This document shows positions 57,079 to 64,000 of a stretch of 64,000 bases of DNA, one piece after another. The number at the start of each line of letters is the position of its first letter. Position 1 is the first letter of the stretch. A program made the position numbers and the translations under genes. Origin of the DNA: Ustilago trichophora (taxonomy: Eukaryota; Basidiomycota; Ustilaginomycetes; Ustilaginales; Ustilaginaceae); NCBI GenBank assembly GCA_900323505.1, contig OOIN01000018.1, positions 310,001-374,000 on the forward strand, written 5' to 3'. The notes below the pieces were generated by a model. That model was given only the letters and a program-made list of their open reading frames with translations. It ran no database searches and was not told the DNA's origin.

Positions 57079-57558
57079 CTAAACGCGTCAAATTTCAGGC
57101 TCCGTGGAAACGCTGTGTGACGGAATTTGTGTTGGACTTGGATGCTGTGATGATCCACGCCATGCGTCAGATTGACAGACACACACCCGCTCCCTCTTTG
57201 CGTAAGAATGTGTTCGGAAATAGACGAGCACTTGTTTGTGCAAGGGTCGCATGCTTTGGCAAGCCGAACGTCGTCCAGCTTTGATGCTTTTCTAGACCAT
57301 CTTGGTTCGCTTCCAACAATCACACAAGGCACACAAGCTTGCTTTCAACGTCGGTTTCTTCCTTGCCCCTTCGGACTCGACTCTCTCCGATCTCTCGTAG
57401 CTCGCACTTTGCATCATTCGAGCTCGCGACGACCGTGTGCAAGAACCAGCAATACTACCTCAACAACGCCTCTCGCGGATATCTCGACTACAAGAGGCCC
57501 TACCTTGCTCGATAGCTAACACCACCGCTCTTCCCAATCACTTTGGTACATTGGCACC

Positions 57559-59274
57559 ATGGCCGTGGAAGCGATACCCACAGAGCCAGCCTCGGCGACA
57601 GCTTCGGCGCTCACAGAATACTTCCAGGCTGCTGTGACGCTCGCCACGGAAAACTTCAAAAAGATCCCAGGAAGTGCCATCATCGCACGATACGTCGCCA
57701 GCAGCTACCAGAACGATCCCATCCGCTCCCTTCTCGAGCTCTTCCTCGTCCTCTTCGCTTTGAGGACGGTACTCCAGAGCCGAACACGTGGTGGTGCCAG
57801 CGGCAAGAACTTTGTTAATCTCTCTGCCAAGGAGATCGACGATCTCGTCGCAGAATTCAAGCCCGAGCCCCTCTGCGCCCCTCTCACACCCGCAGAGTCG
57901 CGAGAGCTCGCCTCCATCCCCACCATCGTCGGCGGACAGAGCAGCAAGCCCAAGATCAGCCTCGCCTCCCACAACGCAGGAAAGCCCACCCAGGTCATCA
58001 ACCTCGCTAGCTACAATTTCACCAACCTCGCCGCCCACCAAGCTGTCAAAGACAAGGCTATCGAGACGCTTCGTAACTACGGCGTTGGAAGTTGCTCGCC
58101 TCCCGGATTCTACGGCACCATCGACGTCCACATGCAGCTCGAGGCCGACATCGCCCGCTTCCTCGGCACCCAGAATTGCATCATCTACAGTCAAGGTTTC
58201 AGCACCGTCTCGTCCGTCATTCCTGCCTTCTCCAAGCGTGGCGATATCATCGTCGCCGACCGAGGTGTCAACTATGCCATCCAAAAAGGCATCCAGATCT
58301 CGCGATCCACCGTCTACTGGTACGACCACAACGATATGGAATCGCTCCAGCAGGTGCTCGAACAGGTCAAGCGCGACACCAAGCGCAGGAATGGTCCCCT
58401 CACTCGTCGCTTCATTGTCACTGAAGGGATCTTTGAGGCCGACGGTGCTCTCAGCGACCTTCCCAAGATTCAGGAACTCAAGAAGCGTTACAAGTTCCGT
58501 CTGATTCTTGACGAGAGCATCAGTTTTGGAACAGTCGGTGCTACCGGTCGTGGTCTCACCGAACTCTACAACATCCCTGCCTCGGAAATCGAGATCCTCG
58601 TCGGCTCCATGGCCAACACTCTCGGTGCTGCCGGTGGTTTCTGTGCTGGCTCGGACGAGGTCGTCTTTCACCAACGTATCAATGGTACATCGTTCGTCTT
58701 CTCCGCCGCACTCCCCGCCTTGCTCGCCGTTGCAGCCAGCACAGCCATCTCGTACCTGGTCGCCCAACCCTCGATCCTCTCTACGCTCCACGAAAACGTC
58801 AAATCCTTCCGCTCCATCCTTGACCACGTCGAATCGCTTCGCATCGCATCCGATCCGCGCAGTCCTCTCGTTCACATCCAGATTCGCAGCAAGACCGACC
58901 GTCACCCCGACACGCCTTCGGACAAGTTTGACAAGGGCAAGAACAGTCTCGCTGTTGGCGATGTCAGTTTGACCCTCGCCAACAGCAACGATGAGAAGCG
59001 CATCGCTGCTGCAGGTCCAACAGAACACGATCTCTCCGTGGACGAACAGATGAGGTTGCTTCAGGCTATCGTGGACGACGCCCTCGAACACGGTATCTTT
59101 GTCAGCAGGATGAAGAGGTTACCCAGCATCAACCCCAAGGTGTTGGAAGTCGCCCCCGAGTCAAGGCCCAACATCAGGGTTGCGGTCAGCGCGGCATTTA
59201 CCAAAAAGGAGATGGAGAAGGCGGCCAATGTGATCAAAGCTAGTGCCATCAAGGTTCTAGGCAAGAGACGTTGA
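57559..59274 (+). CDS. LCB1: Serine palmitoyltransferase subunit 1 (571 aa)
   Basis: Non-catalytic partner of the enzyme that condenses serine with palmitoyl-CoA, the first step of sphingolipid synthesis, in the ER membrane. An N-terminal membrane helix (DPIRSLLELFLVLFALRTVL, about residues 52-72) is followed by the alpha-oxoamine synthase fold: INLASYNFTNLA, YGVGSCSPPGFYGTIDVHMQLE, NCIIYSQGFSTVSSVIPAF, the strand LILDESISFGTVGATGRGL and SMANTLGAAGGFCAG. In catalytic family members a Lys binding PLP lies in the last segment; here it is absent, as expected for Lcb1, which must pair with Lcb2. The GSCSPPGFYG segment is the part altered in human SPTLC1 neuropathy. Single exon, ATG in good context (CACCATGG). 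Confidence 0.96.
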   Translation: MAVEAIPTEPASATASALTEYFQAAVTLATENFKKIPGSAIIARYVASSYQNDPIRSLLELFLVLFALRTVLQSRTRGGASGKNFVNLSAKEIDDLVAEFKPEPLCAPLTPAESRELASIPTIVGGQSSKPKISLASHNAGKPTQVINLASYNFTNLAAHQAVKDKAIETLRNYGVGSCSPPGFYGTIDVHMQLEADIARFLGTQNCIIYSQGFSTVSSVIPAFSKRGDIIVADRGVNYAIQKGIQISRSTVYWYDHNDMESLQQVLEQVKRDTKRRNGPLTRRFIVTEGIFEADGALSDLPKIQELKKRYKFRLILDESISFGTVGATGRGLTELYNIPASEIEILVGSMANTLGAAGGFCAGSDEVVFHQRINGTSFVFSAALPALLAVAASTAISYLVAQPSILSTLHENVKSFRSILDHVESLRIASDPRSPLVHIQIRSKTDRHPDTPSDKFDKGKNSLAVGDVSLTLANSNDEKRIAAAGPTEHDLSVDEQMRLLQAIVDDALEHGIFVSRMKRLPSINPKVLEVAPESRPNIRVAVSAAFTKKEMEKAANVIKASAIKVLGKRR

Positions 59275-59535
59275 GGATGTGCCCTTTGGGGGAGATGAAG
59301 AAAGATGTATTCACTTTGTAGCGCTCCAGCATCGAACCATTTTACAACTGCTCTCGTTCAATTTAGCATCGTAGCAAAAACATTGATCGATATTGCTTTG
59401 CTAAAGTCAAGATTGCGGTGAAAGAAGATCGAAAGTAAAGATGGGAAGGAGACAACAAAGGTCGACGTTCTAGTCAAGTCAAAAGTGACCAAGGCGCATG
59501 ATGGTGAAGTATGACGAGCAATGTTGTGGGCGGCA
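59275..59535. other. Convergent 3' spacer
   Basis: 261 bases between LCB1 and the pectin methylesterase gene. Nothing else is recognised. Confidence 0.5.
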
Positions 59536-61006
59536 TCACCACTCCTTGATGGGCTTTTCGTCGATCCACTTTGCCTCTCCTCCAAAGACATGGCGATAAG
59601 TGATCTGTTTGGCCTCGTGTTCGGTAAGTGCCTTTTCCAGCGTGTAGTCCCTCACAGCCATGTTGCCACCCTCTCCGCTCGAGTTCCACTCCTCGAAATG
59701 GGTCAGCTTCGGATCAAAATTGGACTCTTCCTTTCCCCACACTCTGAATCCAGCATCGGCGATAATGTTGGACATCTTTGTGCTGAGATATGTGGCGTGG
59801 CTGTGGACATTCCAGGGACGACCGAGATGGCATTTACCTTCCATTTTTTTCCGGGTGGAAGCGTCGGGAGACTTCTTGATCTCAGAGTTGCTAATGTAGA
59901 CTCCGATTAGGGGGTCTGTCGGATCTCCACGCCAGGCGGTGATTCCTCCACCACAGGCGCGAGAGAGCAAAGTGACACGTTCGAACCATGCCTTACCCGC
60001 GCCATACAGTTGGTCCGTCATGCCTTTCACAATCGACTTGAAGAAAAATGCCTGGGAGGACGAACCGACATAGATCGTGTCTTGATAAGACGAGAATCCG
60101 CACGAGTAGAAGGACGCATTGCTGCCCACCACACACAGAGCTGCGGCGGGTCCGAGTTGGTACTCAGTCACTTCTTTGCCTTCAAAGAATTGTCGCTGGG
60201 TGAAATCGATGTTGTACGCTTTAAAGTCGGAGGCGCCAAGGGGACTCAGGGTGCCGACGCCAAGGACGACCGCATCGCAGTTGTGCATCGTGTTGTGCGG
60301 GTCGGATTGGTTGACGTACGACGACTGCCAGATGGAGACGCGGTTCGAGTACGGGTTGTGGCCTTCAGAGGTCACTCCCTGCAATGAACAAGTCAAGCGA
60401 TGAGAAGAAGTTTAGGCAAAGCGCGAAGGAAGCTGTATGTGTTCGGAATTGCAAGTAGGAGACTTACGGCAAAGATGGTGGGACTGACGCGGCCAATCAC
60501 GACCTTTTCATGGTAGATGCCTTCGTCGATGAGGACGGTCCTCGAGCTTCCATCGTCAGGCCTGCAGTTGCAACGCATACATCATCATAAACACGCACGA
60601 AGCAAGGTCAGCACGCAGTCCTAACACCGTCACTACGCGTCCGACTGTTGCATCAGACTTTTGCAGGAAAAGAGCAGTAGCCCAAATGCGCCACTCCAAC
60701 AGCTTCATCCTGCATAGATCTTCCGGCTTTTGGGCGCCCGGAACAAGCAAAGGTTACTCACAGGGCTTCAAGAGCAGAAGTGATAGTTTTGAATTGAGCA
60801 GCAGGATGCTTCTGGCTCACAAAGACACTGCCCCTCGGACAGTACTGAAGTGGGTTGGGATCGAGTGGATTCTTGACCTCTTGGCATTTGCTGTCAAGTG
60901 AGGTTGTGTGGTGGAGGTCCTCTTCAATGATGGGAGCTGCGATGCTCGAGTTGGAGAGGAAAACGATGCCGATGAGACACGTAATTATGTAGGAGCGCGA
61001 GAGCAT
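59536..61006 (-). CDS. Secreted pectin methylesterase (CE8), three exons (393 aa)
   Basis: Secreted enzyme that removes methyl groups from pectin in plant cell walls. Exons are 61006-60762, 60561-60468 and 60378-59536. The introns of 200 and 89 nt have GTGAGT/GTAAGT donors and GCAG acceptors, and phases match. Residues 1-23 are a signal peptide (MLSRSYIITCLIGIVFLSNS, ending SSIAA). Conserved parts are VFVSQKHPAAQFKTITSAL, YHEKVVIGR, SSYQDTIYV with D213, GMTDQLYGAGKAWFE with D235 (the position of the second catalytic Asp) and LGRPW with R300. The usual VDFIFG is changed to TDQLYG, keeping Asp. Smut genomes carry few pectinases, so this is a candidate for host-tissue growth. There is no propeptide or inhibitor domain. 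Confidence 0.92.
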
Positions 61007-61810
61007 GGCGAAAACTTTAGCGAGGGAGCGTGGATAGTCAAGGTGCAGTCGGGAGAGATGGTATAGAAGGGTTGGGATGAAGGGTAAGGGGCGCGGGGAG
61101 CGGGAATGAGAATGGGAGAAAAGGTGGTGCCGGTTCGATGAGAGAATGGAATCCGACCCCGAACCTATATACCTTCACCGATGGCTCAAGGTGTCTAGCA
61201 TCAAGAGGAGTGCACGATCTTAAGCTATCGAGAAGCCAATCGCGGTATACACTTAGTCTGGTGGTATTCCTTCGCACACTGTAGTCCGCCCACTCTTGAC
61301 GTTGGAATGTGCTCAGGACGCCATACGGATAGCCGGGATGAAAATGCGGGCACCGTGCCTAGGTGGCACAATGTGGGCTTTGACTTGAGTCCAGCCCACA
61401 AAGGCCCGCCGTAGGGGTCCGCAGCAAGACTCTCTCATTCAGAGGGCCGGCGGGACCTCTGCTTCCGATCGAAACATCCCACTTTCACTCATAGCTCTTC
61501 CTCTGGTCTTGTTCGGACTCCATTGTTGAGCATGTGTATGCACTGCGATGGTGGACCAAGCATCTTGCGATTGATTGGCATGCATTGTCTGGTGGATCTG
61601 TGCTCGAGCTCCACCAAATCGTCACTCCTACAAATTTATCACACCACCGCAACCACGCACAAGAACGGCTCCGATGGCAACTTCCAAATGCTTCTTTCTA
61701 AGATAAAGTTTGTCAGATGCAGGTATAGCTCTCAGAAGACGCCAAAGCATGACACTACGAAGTCGAACAAAGGAGGTCCGAGGTGCCGTGCAGATGCACT
61801 TGAGCCTAAT
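61007..61810. promoter_or_regulatory. Upstream region of the pectin methylesterase gene
   Basis: About 800 bases between two same-strand genes. It holds the pectinase promoter (with TATATA-like sequence near 61167) and the 3' end of the NAD(P)-binding gene. No further gene is supported. Confidence 0.4.
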
Positions 61811-63011
61811 CTAACCCTCAAAGTCGGTGCGACCTCGCTCGACAGCTTCCTTGACAGAGGTGGGGATGTCTTTGTCACCTGACAGCAGGTCGAGCATAAG
61901 GCCGTCTGCCTGTCCCTTGGGAAGCTGAGCGACCTCGAGAAGCGTCGCAGCTACGTCTTCGCGTGGGATCTGAGTTGCCAGAGGAAAAGATTAGCGGTTG
62001 GTGGGGAGTCAGAAGGATGTAGAGTGGGGGTTGGTGCGAAGGCCGAATGGATACTTACAGAGTGAACGAGACTTTGGTGAACGCCGAGGGCAACTTTGCC
62101 GGTTGCAGGCTCGTCAAGAAGGCCTCCGGGGCGAAGGACAAACCAGGGAAAAGATGTGCGGCCCGAGAGATTCTTGTCGGCAGCGTCTATGATGGATGGG
62201 CACGGGTGGGGCAGATATGGAAGAGTCAGAAAAGCGGTCGAGCGAGGTTCGAAAGCATAACCGTGGACAGAGCGCTAGAGGTACTCACACTTGGCCTGGC
62301 AGTTGTGAGCGTTGACAGAGATGCAGAACAAAGACAGGTTAGCTTGTGCGCTGTATTTGCTGCAACAGAGGGAGAAAAACACGGCAATCCTGAAATATGG
62401 CAGTCGACTTACATCCATGTATGCTCCGATGGCACCTCGTGTTTTTTCGGAGCGTTCGAGGCTGCAGTAGAAAGCCGAGAAGTAAGGATTGCATATGGGT
62501 GTCAGGTCGGTTTGTCCACAGCCGCAACAAAAGGCATGAATTATCGGGTTCGGGCTGGTGATACTCACTCTGGCTTCTGGTACCAAGAAGGAGGAGGTTT
62601 AGCCTTGTCCCTCACATCGACGGCCGAGACGAGCAGAAACCTGCGGAAATCTTGGGTTTTGGCGATGCCACTCTCCTCGATGGCATCGAAAACCTTGATG
62701 GCTCCTTGCTCGTCGACCGCCTTGGTGCGCTCGATACCACCCTTGCCTCCCGCGCCTGCACTGAAGAGAATGACGTTGGGCGAGTACTTGTTAAACAACG
62801 AGGCGATATCGGATACGGAAGAATGCTCAAGAGATGCGACCACCGGATGGACGGATTCGGAGGAGGGGCCAGACGGCAAGTCGGACGCATGCTCGGGTTG
62901 GCGGATCATGCTGAATACCTTGTGGCCTTGGGCGGCGGCTAGGCGGGTAAAGTGGAGCGCGACTTTGCCGTGGCCGCCGACGATGAAGATGGACAGAGGG
63001 CTGCTTGTCAT
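61811..63011 (-). CDS. NAD(P)-binding Rossmann-fold protein, five exons with a 7-nt microexon (261 aa)
   Basis: Atypical short-chain dehydrogenase/NAD(P)H-binding family protein. Exons are 63011-62569, 62461-62413, 62295-62289, 62186-62059 and 61969-61811. All four introns (107, 117, 102, 89 nt) begin GTGAGT or GTAAGT and end in AG, and phases fit through to the stop. The start MTSSPLSIFIVGGHGKVALH contains the dinucleotide-binding GGHGKVA loop, with later FLLVSAVDV (the strand carrying the active-site region of the fold). The join YMD-AKYAADKNL-SGRTSFPWF runs through the microexon GCCAAGT, and WFVLRPGGLLDEP is the family's conserved C-terminal motif, followed by IPREDVAATLLEV. The substrate is unknown. 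It is densely intron-bearing compared with the neighbourhood. Confidence 0.87.
62289..62295 (-). other. 7-nt microexon (GCCAAGT)
   Basis: The microexon is flanked by a pyrimidine-rich CTGCCAG acceptor and a GTGAGTAC donor. It encodes Ala-Lys plus the first base of Tyr. Without it the exons on either side are out of frame with each other and the conserved AKYAADKNL segment is lost. Confidence 0.82.
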
Positions 63012-63458
63012 GATTTGGCAAATGATTTGAGAGAGAGAGAGAGGTGGTAGGAATGGTGATGGTGAGATTCCATGCTGCTCTACACACCAAGGATGGCACT
63101 CTTGTACGCTGTTGCTGTCATGCTGTTGAGTAAATACGCAAGCAGAAAGCAGCATGCCGTGCTTTTTAGAGTCCAGCCTCCACATGTCCGCTTTCCGAAA
63201 AGTCAGGACGCCGCGGCGGTGTTGGAGCTGTCAGATTTTCATTCAAATGGGCAACTCTTTCCACCGTTGCGAAGAGTGCACAGGCCGGTTTGTTGAGTGT
63301 CAGAATTTCCAGCGACACACACACGCACGCAACTTCAGGGTCCTGACTTCCGCTCGTTGGGCACGCACTGTTCTGCTCGCATTCACCGACACCATCCTCT
63401 CTTTCGATTCCAAACAGCATAGACTTTGTCAGACTGGCACAGAGACTCCGTCGACATC
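63012..63458. promoter_or_regulatory. Divergent promoter region
   Basis: 447 bases with no supported gene, between the NAD(P)-binding gene and a Ser-rich gene. A short GA repeat (63029-63042) lies just upstream of the NAD(P)-binding gene start. Confidence 0.4.
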
Positions 63459-64000
63459 ATGGTCTCGCAGATCAAAGCAACGGAGCAGGGTTCGTCCAAC
63501 GGGTCGAGCGATGCCGCTGCAAAATCCAAGTCCGCAGCCACCCTCTCTCCTACACCCGCACGGACGCGCAGAGTGTCATCGTCGGTAGTGAAGACTGTTG
63601 GACAATCGTCAAAATCCAGCTCGAGCGATTCGCCTCTACGTAAAGGTTCGTCTTTGGTAGGGCCATCTACGCCTAACGCCTCTGCACGAAAGAGTTCTGC
63701 AACACCCACCACCACGACTAGCACCAACAGAGTAGCATCAGCATCAGCATCAGCATCAGCATCAGCAACAGCAAAGACAGTTTCTCGGCAGGATTCCAGA
63801 CGTAACCTTGGGGCCACCGCCACAAGCGGCGATAAGGGTACAAAGAGTGCACACACCAATGGCTCCAGTCACCCCTCCGCAATCGAGCCTATCGGCTCGT
63901 CCCACCAACACAGGGACGAAAGCACAAGCACCGACGACCTAGCAACGCTCACAAGTCGTATCGGCTATGAGCCGCGCTCCATCTCTGGCTTACCCGACCC
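63459..64000 (+). CDS. 5' part of an unknown Ser/Thr-rich protein, runs off the window
   Basis: An ATG at 63459 (MVSQIKATEQGSSNGSS) opens a frame with no stop up to base 64000 (180 codons). The visible part is disordered and rich in Ser, Ala, Thr and Arg, including a run of five Ser-Ala pairs (VASASASASASATAK) from a GCATCA hexamer repeat, and Ser/Arg/Pro motifs such as PARTRRVSSSVV that look like phosphorylation sites. At the right edge the sequence becomes less repetitive (DDLATLTSRIGYEPRSISGL), perhaps the start of a folded part. No function can be assigned. Confidence 0.68.
   Translation, partial: MVSQIKATEQGSSNGSSDAAAKSKSAATLSPTPARTRRVSSSVVKTVGQSSKSSSSDSPLRKGSSLVGPSTPNASARKSSATPTTTTSTNRVASASASASASATAKTVSRQDSRRNLGATATSGDKGTKSAHTNGSSHPSAIEPIGSSHQHRDESTSTDDLATLTSRIGYEPRSISGLPD
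63735..63764 (+). repeat. GCATCA hexamer repeat, five copies, in coding sequence
   Basis: Five exact copies of GCATCA encode Ala-Ser pairs. This is a probable length-variable site. Confidence 0.9.

Larger units (their letters stand above)
55966..57558. promoter_or_regulatory. Divergent 1.6-kb promoter region with poly-A/purine tracts
   Basis: Intergenic region between the large zinc-cluster gene and LCB1. It contains an uninterrupted A21 tract and a 67-base A/G tract (listed separately), both rigid and nucleosome-excluding in other fungi. The LCB1 leader from about 57330 is C/T-rich. Confidence 0.45.

Noticed and set aside
57538..59091. A 517-codon open frame antisense to LCB1
   Set aside because: Same effect of codon bias. 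The plus strand carries a complete, recognised protein.

Overview
The window is nuclear DNA of a basidiomycete smut fungus, most likely Ustilaginales (Ustilago/Sporisorium-like). The evidence is: long, mostly intronless genes; short GT-AG introns of about 80-200 nt where introns occur; serine- and glutamine-rich regulators; two secreted-protein genes of plant-pathogen type; and a Hac1/XBP1-type bZIP gene carrying an exact 65-nt Ire1-type unconventional intron, as known for the smut gene cib1. I cannot assign a species from the sequence alone.

Layout, left to right. 1-11 kb: the 3' part of an unknown coiled-coil gene (-); the UPR bZIP factor cib1 (+) with its paired Ire1 stem-loops; a Ser-rich unknown protein (-); a 3.8-kb gene-poor stretch; ribosomal protein S8 (+). 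11-26 kb: valyl-tRNA synthetase (-) with a mitochondrial and a cytosolic start; a Zn2Cys6 regulator (+); a repeat-rich secreted effector candidate (-); a Kex1-like carboxypeptidase (+); a nitrilase-family hydrolase (-). 27-41 kb: the lipin-type phosphatidate phosphatase PAH1 (+), a HAPSTR1/TAPR1-like protein (-), the protein phosphatase-1 inhibitor-2/Glc8 gene (-, four exons), dynein light intermediate chain (+), the V-ATPase assembly factor Pkr1 (-, two exons) and an LYR-motif protein (+). 41-46.3 kb is gene-poor, with one weak spliced candidate. 46-64 kb: an unknown Ser/Pro-rich protein (+), a DUF676 lipase (-), a METTL7-like methyltransferase (+, two exons), a large Zn2Cys6 regulator (-), LCB1 of serine palmitoyltransferase (+), a secreted pectin methylesterase (-, three exons), an NAD(P)-binding protein (-, five exons including a 7-nt microexon), and the 5' part of a Ser-rich gene (+) running off the window.

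Most genes are housekeeping and independent, but several bear on the endomembrane system: Cib1 (ER stress response), Pah1 (ER phospholipid synthesis), Lcb1 (sphingolipids), Pkr1 (ER assembly of V-ATPase) and Kex1 (Golgi processing). The secreted effector candidate and the pectin methylesterase fit a plant-colonising lifestyle. The clearest special signal is the cib1 unconventional intron. Splicing it by the Ire1 rule joins two long open frames exactly and swaps the C-terminus of the protein.

Exon borders and residue numbers below were worked out by hand from GT-AG sites and reading-frame continuity. No database search was run.
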